Notes: a model not told the origin generated them from the letters alone. A stretch of 49,525 bases of DNA from Mycobacterium sp. 852013-51886_SCH5428379 (GCF_001665575.1 NZ_LZSU01000001.1:1-49525); one strand, 5' to 3'. Counted from the stretch's first letter, positions 35,383 to 44,046 are shown. Numbers and translations: made by a program.

Positions 35383-36389
35383 ACTCGCGCCTTCCCGAGG
35401 CTCTCACCGAGGATCCCGGTGGGACGGACCAGCAGCACCAGCACCAGCAGGACGAAGGCCACCACGTCGCGCCACTGAGTGCCGAACACGGCTTGGCCGT
35501 AGTTCTCCATCACGCCGAGTAGCAGACCGCCCAGCAGTGCGCCGCGGAGGTTACCGATCCCGCCGAGGACCGCGGCCGAGAACGCCTTGATTCCCAACAG
35601 GAATCCGCCCGAGTAGATGATGCCCTGCGGCACCTTGAGCGTGTACAGCAGCGCCGCCGCACCCGCGAGCAGACCGCCGATCAGGAACGTGGTCATGATG
35701 ATGCGTTCCCGGGAGACGCCCATGAGCGTGGCCGTCGTCGGATCCTGTGCCACGGCGCGGATGCCGCGCCCGAACTTGGTGCGGTTGATCGCCACATCGG
35801 TCAGCACCGCCAGCACCAAAGCCGAGACGACGATGACGATGGTGATGTTCGAGATCGGAACACCGAGGAACTCGAACTGAGTCTTGGGTTGCACCAACAC
35901 GATCGGCTGCTGTGCGTTCGGTCCGCCGTAACCCGGGATGATCTTGGGCAGGATGAACAGCACGAACTGCTGCAGCACGAACGACATCCCGATCGCGGTG
36001 ATCAGGAACGTCAGCGCCTTCGCGTTGCGTTTGCGCAACGGACGGTAGGCGACGAACTCCAAACCGACGGCGGCGCTTCCGGAGACGGCCATCGCGAACA
36101 GCATCGCGAATCCGAGGTACACGATCGTCAGCACGACGCCCCGGTTGTAGGCGTTGCCGCTGGGGGTGAAGCCCAGGATCATGTCGAGCGCGAAGTACGC
36201 CCCGAACATTCCGAGCATGAAGATCTCGGAGTGCGCGAAGTTGATCAGTCGCAGCACACCGAAGACCAGGGTGTAGCCGACCGCGACCAGGGCGTAGATC
36301 GCTCCCCAGGACAGGCCGTCGATCGTCAATTGCCAGAAGCTGTCGACCAGCGCTCCGACATTGAAGTTGATGTTTGCGGCCAGGTTCAT
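35379..36389 (-). CDS. livH: Branched-chain amino acid ABC transporter permease LivH
   Basis: A 336-residue membrane permease with eight or so spans. It shows GLSWGAIYALVAVGYTLVFGVLRLINFAHSEIFMLGMF near the N-terminus, the cytoplasmic ABC-contact loop GRGIRAVAQDPTTATLMGVSRERII (about 210-234), and KAFSAAVLGGIGNLRGALLGGLLLG. GAGGAG lies 12 nt before ATG 36389. A terminator-like hairpin separates it from livK upstream, so it is likely expressed at a lower level than the binding protein. Confidence 0.93.
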   Translation of the reverse strand: MNLAANINFNVGALVDSFWQLTIDGLSWGAIYALVAVGYTLVFGVLRLINFAHSEIFMLGMFGAYFALDMILGFTPSGNAYNRGVVLTIVYLGFAMLFAMAVSGSAAVGLEFVAYRPLRKRNAKALTFLITAIGMSFVLQQFVLFILPKIIPGYGGPNAQQPIVLVQPKTQFEFLGVPISNITIVIVVSALVLAVLTDVAINRTKFGRGIRAVAQDPTTATLMGVSRERIIMTTFLIGGLLAGAAALLYTLKVPQGIIYSGGFLLGIKAFSAAVLGGIGNLRGALLGGLLLGVMENYGQAVFGTQWRDVVAFVLLVLVLLVRPTGILGESLGKARV

Positions 36390-36437
36390 CCGGTGGCGAA
36401 CTCCTCAGCGGGCTGGTCTCGAAGAGGTACTGAGCGA

Positions 36438-36469
36438 AAACGCGTCCGAGCAGACACTCGGACGCGTTT
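36438..36469 (-). terminator. Intercistronic terminator/attenuator between livK and livH
   Basis: A perfect 13-bp stem (aaacgcgtccgag / ctcggacgcgttt) with a 6-nt loop lies 12 nt after the livK stop. On the minus strand it is followed by TTTTCGCT-type sequence. Partial termination here would keep LivK in excess over LivHMGF. Confidence 0.8.
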
Positions 36470-36481
36470 CCGCCTCAGCTC

Positions 36482-37693
36482 TTACTGGACGTCGTAGATC
36501 CAGATGAGGGTGGTCGTGAGCTCACCCTCGGGGGTCCACTGGTACTCGCGGGCCACGCCCTGGCCCTTGTAGTTACGGACGAAGTCGAGCAGCGCCGGCC
36601 GGGTGATGGCGCCGGAATCGATGCCCTTGACCAGGATGGTGCCCAGGTCGTAGCCCTCGGCGCTGTACGTGCCGGGTTCCTGGTTGAACTTGGCCGTGTA
36701 CTCCTCGGCGAACGAGCCGGTGGCCGGGCCGCACGGGCAGGCCAGCACGGCGCCCTTGGACGATTCGCCGGCCTGCTTGACGAACTCGGGGTCCTTCGTG
36801 CCGTCGGCACTGGCGAAGATGCCCTCGAAACCGCCGTCGCGCAACTGCTGCACCAGTGGTGCCGCCTCGGCGTAGTAGCCGCTGAAGAACACCGAATCCG
36901 GCGCGGCGCCCTTGATCTGGGTCACCGCGGCGGAGAAGTCCTTGTCGCCCTTCTTCACCGAGATGTTGCACGCCGAATCGGCGACGGGGCCGAGGGTGTC
37001 GCGGACGGCCTGGGCCAGACCCAGGCCGTAATCGGTGCTGTCGTCGACAACGCAGATCTTCTTGTGCTGCAACGTATTCTTCAGGTAATTGGCGACCGAC
37101 GGACCCTGCACGCCGTCGTTGGCCAGACCGCGGAAGAAGGTCTTCCAACCGTTCTCGGACAGCGTCACGTTGGTCGCCGACGCGGTGGTGGCGACGAGGC
37201 CGGCCTGGTCGAAGACGCCGCCGGTGGCCTTGGTCTCGCCCGAGAAGGCGGGACCGACAAGGCCGATCGTGTACTGGTCGTCGACGATCTGCGGGGCGAT
37301 CGCGCTGGCCTTCTGCGGGTCGCCCTCGGTGTCGAACGGCTTGAGCTGGACCTGGCAGCCCGGGTTGGCGGCGTTGTGCTTGTCGATCGCGAGCTGCACA
37401 CCGTTCTTGATGTTGATGCCGAGTGCGGCATCTGGTCCGTTGAGGGCGCCCGCCATCGCAATGGAGACCGGCGGGCAGGTGGCGTTGCCGTCACCGGCGG
37501 GGTCTGCGGGGGCCGTGCCTGTGCTGGCGGCGACTTCGGCACCGTTCTCGTCGATCTGGACCTTCTCGACGATCTTCAAGTTGGTCTGCGACGCCTCCTG
37601 CTCCGGCGTCGATTGGCTACAACCGGCAATCCCGAGCATCAACAGCCCCGCGCCGCTGAGTGCAACTGCATTTCGTGTCACGCGACCGCGCAC
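36482..37693 (-). CDS. livK: Branched-chain amino acid ABC transporter substrate-binding lipoprotein
   Basis: A 403-residue periplasmic-binding-protein fold lipoprotein. The lipobox LGIAGC puts the acylated Cys at residue 25 after a basic, hydrophobic signal (RGRVTRNAVALSGAGLLML). The type I PBP core shows VSIAMAGALNGPDAALGINIKNGVQLAID, QKASAIAPQIVDDQ, VGPAFSGETKA and DSVFFSGYYAEAAPLVQQL. GTG 37693 is chosen because GGAGG is 5 nt upstream; the next GTG up (37699) would directly abut it. An acidic linker of about 50 residues after the lipobox is longer than usual. The ligand is Leu/Ile/Val or another amino acid; the cluster does not decide it. Confidence 0.9.
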   Translation of the reverse strand: MRGRVTRNAVALSGAGLLMLGIAGCSQSTPEQEASQTNLKIVEKVQIDENGAEVAASTGTAPADPAGDGNATCPPVSIAMAGALNGPDAALGINIKNGVQLAIDKHNAANPGCQVQLKPFDTEGDPQKASAIAPQIVDDQYTIGLVGPAFSGETKATGGVFDQAGLVATTASATNVTLSENGWKTFFRGLANDGVQGPSVANYLKNTLQHKKICVVDDSTDYGLGLAQAVRDTLGPVADSACNISVKKGDKDFSAAVTQIKGAAPDSVFFSGYYAEAAPLVQQLRDGGFEGIFASADGTKDPEFVKQAGESSKGAVLACPCGPATGSFAEEYTAKFNQEPGTYSAEGYDLGTILVKGIDSGAITRPALLDFVRNYKGQGVAREYQWTPEGELTTTLIWIYDVQ

Positions 37694-37886
37694 GTTCACC
37701 TCCGGGTTCGATTTTGATCGGCCTCGACCGCCACGACCGTCCCGGCCGGGCGCTGATGCTTCGGGTAGAACATAGCCAACAGGTGGCCGCGGTGCGTGAT
37801 GTTGACGAAGCGGTTCGGCGTCGCGACCGCTGAAATCCGACGACGGCAGGCCGCTGAAACGCAGTGTTTACGCGCCGGCGCCTCGA
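37694..37886. other. Intergenic region between pdtaR and livK
   Basis: A 193-bp stretch. No small gene is convincing. GCGTGATGTTGACGAAGCGG (37793-37812) loosely resembles the core of the usp/repeat-protein leader element; similarity is too low to call. Confidence 0.35.
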
Positions 37887-38513
37887 TCAGGGTTCGGCGG
37901 GGGCTTCGTCCTGGGGCGTGTCGAGGGTTTCGAGGACCACTTCGGCGACTCGCTTCATCGTGGTGCGGCGGTCCATCGCGGCCCGCTGGATCCACTTGAA
38001 CGCCTCGGGTTCGCTCATCCCCTGCTTGGCCTGAAGCAGACCCTTCGCGCGCTCGACGAGCTTGCGCGTCTCGAGGCGGTCGGACAGCGTCGCGACCTCC
38101 TGCTCGAGGGCCGCGATCTCACCGAACCGGCTGACCGCCACCTCGATGGCAGGGATGAGGTCGTTGACGTTGAACGGTTTGACCAGATAGGCCATGGCGC
38201 CGGCGTCGCGGGCCCGTTCGACGAGTTCGCGCTGGCTGAACGCGGTGAGGATGACGATCGGCGCGATGCGCTTGGCCGCGATCTCCGACGCGGCGTCGAT
38301 GCCGTCGCGGCGGGGCATCTTGACGTCCATGATCACCAGATCGGGTTTCAGGCTCTCGGCGAGTTCGACGGCCTCCTGACCGTCGCCGGCCTCTCCGACG
38401 ATGTCGTAGCCCTCGTCGCGCAGCATCTCGGCCAGGTCCATCCGGATGAGTGCCTCGTCTTCGGCGATGAGGACGCGGTGGGGCTTGGCGCCGTCAGTCG
38501 GTGACCCGGTCAT
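37887..38513 (-). CDS. pdtaR: ANTAR-domain response regulator PdtaR
   Basis: A 208-residue regulator acting on RNA. The receiver domain carries EDE (18-20), phosphoacceptor Asp63 (LVIMDVK), Thr/Ala TAFSQRELVERA and Lys in YLVKPF. The ANTAR domain spans about 142-200 (LETRKLVERAKGLLQAKQGMSEPEAFKWIQRAAMDRRTTMKRVAEVV). It is nearly identical in memory to Rv1626, which is phosphorylated by PdtaS, encoded elsewhere, and suppresses termination or affects translation by binding paired hairpins in target mRNAs. ATG 38513 (MTGSPTDG) is the family start; the frame is open for 16 more codons. Confidence 0.95.
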   Translation of the reverse strand: MTGSPTDGAKPHRVLIAEDEALIRMDLAEMLRDEGYDIVGEAGDGQEAVELAESLKPDLVIMDVKMPRRDGIDAASEIAAKRIAPIVILTAFSQRELVERARDAGAMAYLVKPFNVNDLIPAIEVAVSRFGEIAALEQEVATLSDRLETRKLVERAKGLLQAKQGMSEPEAFKWIQRAAMDRRTTMKRVAEVVLETLDTPQDEAPAEP

Positions 38514-38583
38514 GGATGTCATTGTGGCGGTAACCCACGCGATCAGCGACCGCGGGGCCATCCTCTATGGTGGGAGGCCGCAA

Positions 38584-38657
38584 GCCCTCGTATCCCAATT
38601 GGCAGAGGAAACGGATTCAAAACCCGTGCAGTGTGAGTTCGAGTCTCACCGAGGGCA
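38584..38657 (+). tRNA. tRNA-Leu (CAA) with class-I body
   Basis: GCCCTCG pairs with CGAGGGC, anticodon loop TTCAAAA gives CAA, T-arm GTGAG-TTCGAGT-CTCAC. The variable region is only GCAGT (5 nt), whereas leucine tRNAs are class II with a long variable arm. The D stem has about 3 pairs, anticodon-stem pair 31-39 is A-C, and CCA is not encoded (3' flank ACT). The location beside pdtaR and cya fits a leucine tRNA annotated near there in M. tuberculosis, as I recall. Confidence 0.85.
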
Positions 38658-38867
38658 CTCATAAAGGATTTCCCCGGGTGCACCGCCGGCTGTGGATAAC
38701 TCGATTCGGCGTCGGCAAGTTGCCTCATGTCAAGATGCGCGCGAAGGGTGGTTCGTTGCCTCACGAGAGCGTGCGCGCTTGTTGACTGGCGGGGGGGCAC
38801 CGTTTGTGAATTTGCTGGCGGTCAGAGTGAAGAGCTGACTGGTGAGTGCCTGGATCTGGCGTTGGGT
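38658..38867. other. Region between tRNA-Leu and the 13E12 remnant
   Basis: About 210 bp with no supported gene. The frame of the downstream remnant stays open through part of it but the residues no longer resemble the family, so it is decayed or recombined sequence. Confidence 0.4.
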
Positions 38868-39260
38868 GGCGGCTGGATTGATCAGCGAGTAGGTCCGGGT
38901 CACCCCGACGGCACCATCACCTGGACCACCCCCGCCGGCAAGCGCTACACCACCACGCCCGCCAGCCGAATGTTCTTCCCCACATGGGACGTCACCACCA
39001 CCGAACTACCCCCGCTCGCGAAACCGCCACCACACCCCCACCGAAAAGCCCGAATGCCGAAACGACGACGCACCCGCGCCGCCGACACCGCCGCACGCAT
39101 CACCGCCGAACGCGCTCACAACGCCGCGCAACGAGCAATGGCCCAACAAGCTGCCCACGCGGCTCAAGCCGCCAGTGCCGCGCGAGCCGCCCGGGTGGAC
39201 CGCTCACCACCCGAACCGCAACCCCACCCCAACTACGGCGACGACCCACCGCCCTTCTGA
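38868..39260 (+). pseudogene. C-terminal remnant of a 13E12/DUF222-HNH endonuclease-like gene
   Basis: The frame encodes GWIDQRVGPGHPDGTITWTTPAGKRY... then FFPTWDVTTTE and a basic MPKRRRTRAADTAARITAERAHNAAQ tail, stopping at TGA 39258-39260. This is the extreme C-terminus of the mycobacterial 13E12-repeat family, about 130 of a usual 400-500 residues. The DUF222 region and the HNH nuclease motif are missing, and no start with a ribosome site is evident. In M. tuberculosis, members of this family are phage phiRv1 integration targets. The remnant sits 210 bp from a tRNA gene, a common insertion site, so it probably marks an old insertion or deletion. Confidence 0.75.
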
Positions 39261-39283
39261 GACACGGACCGTCGGTGGCGGAG

Positions 39284-39685
39284 TCAGTTACCCGGGGACG
39301 GGTCGAACACTCCGACGACGGGTCGCGGATCGGCACCGCAAAAAGCCCTGATCAGGCACGGGGTACCGTCACCGAAGCCGGGTCGCGGTCCGCCGGGACG
39401 TGGCGGAGCCCCTACGAGGAAGGGGGTGTTCGCCGTCCACCCTGGAAAGAAGGAGCCGATCGGGTTCGGTTTGGGGTCGAATATTCCTGACCTCACCGGA
39501 GAGCGATCGGGTGTGTCCGGCGACGGGTCGTAGACACCCGAACGTGGAGTTCCGGCGTCCGACTCGGTCGAGGACCCCGTCGCGGGGTCGCCCGGCGCCG
39601 CCAACGCAACGGCGGGGCCGAGCACGAGCCCCGCGATGACCGGCATCGCGAGGACGCCTACCCGCCAACACGACTTCGAGGACAT
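39284..39685 (-). CDS. Small secreted Pro/Gly-rich protein
   Basis: A 133-residue exported protein of unknown function. A signal peptide spans 1-30 (WRVGVLAMPVIAGLVLGPAVALAA). The mature chain is low-complexity with three copies of a short motif: SGVYDPSPDT, SGIFDPKPNP and VGVFDPSPGN at the very C-terminus. One cysteine pair (C111, C117 in GTPCLIRAFCGAD) could form a small disulfide loop. ATG 39685 has GGAG about 16 nt upstream, further than ideal. It converges on the 13E12 remnant. Confidence 0.7.
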   Translation of the reverse strand: MSSKSCWRVGVLAMPVIAGLVLGPAVALAAPGDPATGSSTESDAGTPRSGVYDPSPDTPDRSPVRSGIFDPKPNPIGSFFPGWTANTPFLVGAPPRPGGPRPGFGDGTPCLIRAFCGADPRPVVGVFDPSPGN

Positions 39686-39763
39686 GTCGGACTCGCTCTC
39701 CGGGCGTGGTTGCTGAGTTACCGCCTTCGAGGATATCTGCGTGATCTGGAGGTTGTATCCCGA

Positions 39764-39958
39764 TCAGCGCGCTTCGCCGCGGCCCCCGGGTGCGCCGTCC
39801 TTGCCGTCGGCACCGCGCTTGCCGCCGGGGCCCGGCTCACCGCCCTTGCCGCCTTCACCTCCGGCGCCGTGCCCACCCCGTCCGAACAATCGGCTGAAAA
39901 TCCCGCCCCGGCCACCGGCACCGCCGTCGCCTCCGTTACCGCCGTCCGCACCGCTCAT
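39764..39958 (-). CDS. 64-residue Gly-rich peptide coupled to the symporter gene
   Basis: Begins at ATG 39958, which overlaps the symporter stop as ATGA, with GGGGGAG 5 nt upstream. Start context and coupling argue for a real gene. The sequence is GGNGGDGGAGGRGG, then a short hydrophobic/basic hinge IFSRLFGRGG, then GEPGPGGKRGADGKDGAPGGRGEAR, recalling PGRS-type and collagen-like G-rich runs. There is no signal peptide or membrane span. Function unknown; a small partner of the transporter is one idea. Confidence 0.65.
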   Translation of the reverse strand: MSGADGGNGGDGGAGGRGGIFSRLFGRGGHGAGGEGGKGGEPGPGGKRGADGKDGAPGGRGEAR

Positions 39959-41433
39959 ATCGCTCCCCCAATTCCACTGCTTCCGTCTGTCGGTGACGAC
40001 GCTACCGCCGGAACGGCCTCCCCACGGCTACGCCGGTCCCATTCAGCCAGCACCTCCGGATCGGTCGGCTTGGTGAGCAGGCTGCCGACCACGTACACCA
40101 CCAGGCCCAAAGCCAGACCGACATAGATGGGCTCGTTGGCGAAGATGTCGCCGACGAGAACCATGGTGGCCAGCGTGCCGACTGTGCCGACGGCCATCGC
40201 CGCGACCGCCCCCACGTTGGTCCCGCGCCGCCACACCAGTCCGCCCAGGATCGGCACCAGCAGTCCCCCGACGAGGATGTCGTAGGCGACCGTCAGCGCC
40301 GCGACCACATCCTGCAGCACGCAGGAGATCGCCACCATCACCAGACCGAACCCGGCCACATACATCCGGTTGTTGCGGAGACGGTCGTCTTCGCTGCCCG
40401 TCTCGAGGTCCTGTTTGCGCACTCGCGCCACGATGTCCTGACTGAACACCGTCGCCGTCGCGATCAGCGCACCGCTGGACGTCGACATCACCGCCGCCAG
40501 CGCGGCCGCCAGCACCAACCCGGCCAAACCTTGCGGCAGCTGCATCTCGACGAACTGCGCGAACGCATCATCACGCGACTCCAGGTCGGGCAGAAGTACT
40601 TTCGCGGCCATCCCGATCACCGCGCCGGCGACCGCATACAGCAGGCAGTACACCCCCGCACCGGCGCCCGCCCACCGCGCCACCGCGGGACTGCGGGCGG
40701 TGAACACCCGCTGCCAGATGTCCTGGCCGATCAGCAGTCCGAACGTGTAGATGACGAAGTACGTCAGGATCGTGTCGCCGCCGATCGCGGTCAGCGACGT
40801 GGCGTCCGCGGGCAGTTTCTCGGCCAGTCCGCTCCAGCCGTCCGTCTTCACCAGCGCCACCGGCAGCAGGATGAAGAAGATGCCGATCGTCTTGATGAGG
40901 AACTGTACGAAGTCGGTCAGCGTGATCGACCACATGCCGCCGAGCGTCGAGTAGATGATCACCACGCCGCCGCCGAGCAGGATGGCCGGTACTTTGCCGA
41001 TGTCGAACAGCGCACCGAAGATCGTCGAGTACGCGATCGTCGACGTCACCGACAGCATCAGCGTGTAACCCCACATCACCACCCCGGACAGCACCGAAGA
41101 CCCCGGCCCGTACCGCAACTCGAGCATCTGGCTGACCGTGTACACCCGCAGCCGCTGGATCCGCCCGGCGAACAGCAGGCTCAGCGCCAGGATGCCGACG
41201 CCGATCGCCACCACCAGCCACATGCCCGAGATCCCGTACTCGTAGCCCAGCCCGACACCGCCGATGGTGGACGCGCCGCCCAGCACGATCGCGGCCATCG
41301 TGCCCGAGTACAGCACCGGACCCAGCCTGCGGCCTGCCACCAGGAAGTCCGATTGGGTTGTCGCCCTGCGCTTCCCCCAGAAGCCGAACGCGATCATGCC
41401 GACGAGGTAGATCACGACGATCGCGATGTCCAT
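39955..41433 (-). CDS. Sodium:solute symporter (SSS family)
   Basis: A 492-residue transporter with about 13 membrane spans. SSS landmarks are SDFLVAGRRLGPVLYSGTMAAIVLGGASTIGGVGLGYEYGISG (about 28-70), LRYGPGSSVLSG, and the sodium-site region LAAALAAVMSTSSGALIATATVFSQDI (about 309-335). The substrate is unknown. It follows a ThDP decarboxylase and a ureohydrolase on the same strand with a 9-nt gap, so uptake of a guanidino compound, keto acid or related nitrogen source is likely. GGAG precedes ATG 41433. Confidence 0.88.
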   Translation of the reverse strand: MDIAIVVIYLVGMIAFGFWGKRRATTQSDFLVAGRRLGPVLYSGTMAAIVLGGASTIGGVGLGYEYGISGMWLVVAIGVGILALSLLFAGRIQRLRVYTVSQMLELRYGPGSSVLSGVVMWGYTLMLSVTSTIAYSTIFGALFDIGKVPAILLGGGVVIIYSTLGGMWSITLTDFVQFLIKTIGIFFILLPVALVKTDGWSGLAEKLPADATSLTAIGGDTILTYFVIYTFGLLIGQDIWQRVFTARSPAVARWAGAGAGVYCLLYAVAGAVIGMAAKVLLPDLESRDDAFAQFVEMQLPQGLAGLVLAAALAAVMSTSSGALIATATVFSQDIVARVRKQDLETGSEDDRLRNNRMYVAGFGLVMVAISCVLQDVVAALTVAYDILVGGLLVPILGGLVWRRGTNVGAVAAMAVGTVGTLATMVLVGDIFANEPIYVGLALGLVVYVVGSLLTKPTDPEVLAEWDRRSRGEAVPAVASSPTDGSSGIGGAI

Positions 41434-41442
41434 GGTGGGCTC

Positions 41443-43017
41443 CTACCGGATGTCGAAGTGAATGACGGTCGGACGGTCGGCGCCGAACGCGGCGCCGACC
41501 AGCTCGGTCAGGTCGGCGGTCGATGTGGTGCGCACGCCTCGGGCGCCCATCGCGACGGCCAGCGCGGCGAAATCGGGGGTCTGCAACCGGACGCCGACGG
41601 GCGCGATGCCACGGGCGCGCTCCTGGTCCTCGATCTCCCGGTATCCGCCGTTGTCGACGATCACCACGGGCACCGACAGCCGCGCCTCGGTGAGCGTCAT
41701 CAGCTCCTGGATCGAGAACATCGCGGCGCCGTCCCCGATGAGCACCGCGACCTTCGCGCCCGGGCGGGCGACAGATGCCCCGATCGCCGCCGGCAGCCCG
41801 TAGCCGAGGGTGGCGAAACCCGGTGAGTAACAGAACCGGCGCGGCGACGCCATGTCGAAGAAGTGCACCGACCCGAAGTAGGTCACCTGCGAGCTGTCAC
41901 CGGTCAGCACCCCATCGGCCGGCAGTGCCGCCCGCACCGCCTCGTTGATCTCGGCGTACGGTCCGGCGTCCCGATCGGCCTCTTCGCGGCACGCCGAGCG
42001 CAGGGCCGCGGCGCGGTCCTCGCCACCGGTGCGGTCCGAGTCGAGCGTCTCCAGCAGCGCTTCCACCGTCGTCGCGGCATCGCCGAGCAGCGTGTGGTCT
42101 GCGGGACAGTTCTTGTGGAGCTGACCGGCGTCGACGTCGCAGCGGATCACCGTTCGGCCGCGGATCTGCCCCTCCCACAGGTCGGAATCGCCGAGTTCGC
42201 TGCCTACAACGAGCAGCGCGTCGCTCTCCGCGGCCGCCGCCTGTAGAGCACGCAGCCGCACCGATGCACCGACTGACAGCCGATGACGCTCGGGCACAAC
42301 GCCTTTCCCGTTCACCGTCGTCGCCACCGGCGCGCCCAGCGCCTCGGCGAGCGCGGTGAGCTCGGCAGCGGCGTCGACGGCGCCGCCCCCGGCGATGATC
42401 AAGGGCTTGTCCGCCAGAGCCAGCGCATGAGCGGCTCGCCCCACCGCTCCCCGTTCTGGTGCCGGCGCGGGCGTCGCAGCGGCCGTCCGCGCCTGTCCCG
42501 ACCACTGTTGGGTGAGGACGTCGATCGGCACCTCGATGTGGACGGGACGTGGGCGGCACCCGCTGAAACCGGCGAAGGCGTCGGTCACCGCGTCGGCGGC
42601 CTCGTCGGCGCTGTGCACGCGGCGACTCCACGCCACCAGTTCGTTCATCGCGCCGCTGGTGTTCTTGGCCTCGTGCAGCTGCCCGAGATCGCGGCCCTCG
42701 GTGCCGGTCGGCATCCCCGGCGAGATCACCAGCACGGGCTGGGATTCGGCGTAGGCGGTGGCGGCCGCCGTCATCGCATTGGTGAGTCCGGGGCCGCTGG
42801 TGGTGACCACGACACCGGGCCGTCCGGACACCCGCGCGTACGCCTCCGCGGCGTAGCCTGCACCCTGCTCATGGCGTGGGGTCACCACCTGAACACCGGT
42901 GGACTGCAGATGCCGGTACAGCTCCAGATTGTGGGTTCCGGGGATCCCGAACACCGTGTCGACACCGTGGGCGATCAGTGAATCGACTACGGCCGCACCG
43001 CCATTGCGGTGAGTCAC
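41443..43017 (-). CDS. ThDP-dependent decarboxylase, probably 2-ketoarginine (5-guanidino-2-oxopentanoate) decarboxylase
   Basis: A 524-residue acetolactate-synthase-fold enzyme. Catalytic Glu50 is in [17 protein letters not shown]. The ThDP/Mg motif is [29 protein letters not shown]. The family is shared by acetolactate synthase, benzoylformate decarboxylase and AruI. The length (about 40 short of IlvB, no regulatory partner) and overlap with a ureohydrolase gene favour AruI-type 2-ketoarginine decarboxylase, which makes 4-guanidinobutyraldehyde. GTG 43017 overlaps the ureohydrolase stop by 4 nt (GTGA). Substrate assignment is inference from neighbours. Confidence 0.82.
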   Translation of the reverse strand: MTHRNGGAAVVDSLIAHGVDTVFGIPGTHNLELYRHLQSTGVQVVTPRHEQGAGYAAEAYARVSGRPGVVVTTSGPGLTNAMTAAATAYAESQPVLVISPGMPTGTEGRDLGQLHEAKNTSGAMNELVAWSRRVHSADEAADAVTDAFAGFSGCRPRPVHIEVPIDVLTQQWSGQARTAAATPAPAPERGAVGRAAHALALADKPLIIAGGGAVDAAAELTALAEALGAPVATTVNGKGVVPERHRLSVGASVRLRALQAAAAESDALLVVGSELGDSDLWEGQIRGRTVIRCDVDAGQLHKNCPADHTLLGDAATTVEALLETLDSDRTGGEDRAAALRSACREEADRDAGPYAEINEAVRAALPADGVLTGDSSQVTYFGSVHFFDMASPRRFCYSPGFATLGYGLPAAIGASVARPGAKVAVLIGDGAAMFSIQELMTLTEARLSVPVVIVDNGGYREIEDQERARGIAPVGVRLQTPDFAALAVAMGARGVRTTSTADLTELVGAAFGADRPTVIHFDIR

Positions 43018-43955
43018 CGGTTGGCCCCGAGCACCGAGATCAACTCGTAGGCCACGTGCGCGGCTGCTATTCCGGTGATCTCGGCGTGGTCGTAGGCGGG
43101 CGCGACCTCCACGATGTCGGCGCCTACGATGTTGGCTCCGACGAGACTGCGCAGGCAGAGCAGCAGTTCGCGGCTGGTCATCCCGCCGGCCTCCGGAGTT
43201 CCCGTGCCGGGTGCGTGGGCAGGATCCAGGACGTCGATGTCGACCGACACGTAGACCGGCGCCTCGCCGATGCGGGCGCGCATCCGCTCGATCACCGTGG
43301 CCAGCCCCTCGAGCTGGAAGTCGTCGGAGCCGATCACCTGAAAACCGAGAACGCGGTCGTCCGACAGGTCGGTGGGCGCGTACAGCGGCCCGCGGATGCC
43401 GACGTGCAGACAGCTCGACGGGTCGAGCAACCCCTCCTCGCTCGCTCGCCGGAACGGCGTTCCGTGGGTGAACGGCGCGCCGAAGTACGTGTCCCAGGTG
43501 TCGAGATGGGCGTCGAAGTGCAGCACGGCGATCGGCCCGTGTTCGCGGTGCAGCGAGCGCAGCAGCGGCAGCGCGATCGTGTGGTCGCCGCCGAGGGTGA
43601 CCAGCTTGGCGCCGCCGCCGCGTAATTCGTCGGCGCTGCGCTCGATCGTGGTGATCGCCTCGGTGATGTCGAAGGGGTTGACCGCGATGTCCCCGGCGTC
43701 GACGACCTGCTGGGTGGCGAACGGTTCGACGTCGAGGGGCGGATGGTAGGTGCGCAGCAGCTTGGAGCCGGCGCGGATGTGGCCGGGACCGAACCGGGCG
43801 CCGGGGCGATACGAGACGCCGGAGTCGAAGGGGACGCCGACGACGGCCACATCGGTGCGGGTCACCTCATCGAGGCGGGGCAGCCGCGCGAACGTGGGCG
43901 GGCCGGCGAAGCGGGGCACTTTGGTGGCGTCGACGGGGCCGATCGGAGTGTCCAT
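43014..43955 (-). CDS. Ureohydrolase, agmatinase/guanidinobutyrase type
   Basis: A 313-residue Mn-dependent arginase-superfamily enzyme that splits a guanidino compound into urea and an amine. Metal and substrate motifs are complete: GGDHT at 122-126, DAHLD at 148-152, and [19 protein letters not shown]. Next to an AruI-like decarboxylase, 4-guanidinobutyrate is the most likely substrate (giving GABA), with agmatine as alternative. ATG 43955 is chosen; the frame runs 34 codons further but those residues look non-coding and overlap the cya promoter. It is the first gene of the operon. Confidence 0.88.
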   Translation of the reverse strand: MDTPIGPVDATKVPRFAGPPTFARLPRLDEVTRTDVAVVGVPFDSGVSYRPGARFGPGHIRAGSKLLRTYHPPLDVEPFATQQVVDAGDIAVNPFDITEAITTIERSADELRGGGAKLVTLGGDHTIALPLLRSLHREHGPIAVLHFDAHLDTWDTYFGAPFTHGTPFRRASEEGLLDPSSCLHVGIRGPLYAPTDLSDDRVLGFQVIGSDDFQLEGLATVIERMRARIGEAPVYVSVDIDVLDPAHAPGTGTPEAGGMTSRELLLCLRSLVGANIVGADIVEVAPAYDHAEITGIAAAHVAYELISVLGANR

Positions 43956-44007
43956 AGGTCCAGGCTCGTCCAGACCGGGGCTCGAGGGAAGACCAGGCGT
44001 GTTAAAT

Positions 44008-44040
44008 GTCGACCGAGAGGCCGGTCGACGGCGATACGCT
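44008..44040 (+). promoter_or_regulatory. cya promoter with inverted repeat
   Basis: GTCGACCG (44008-44015) and CGGTCGAC (44022-44029) form a perfect 8-6-8 inverted repeat where the -35 should lie. TACGCT (44035-44040) is the -10, ending 6 nt before ATG 44047. The gap to the divergent ureohydrolase start is 91 bp, so a protein bound here could control both. Confidence 0.6.
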
Positions 44041-44046
44041 GCGACG

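Noticed and set aside
37793..37812. Third copy of the usp/repeat-protein leader element near pdtaR/livK
   Set aside because: Only short interrupted similarity (CGTGA..TT.ACG), not above what could occur by chance.
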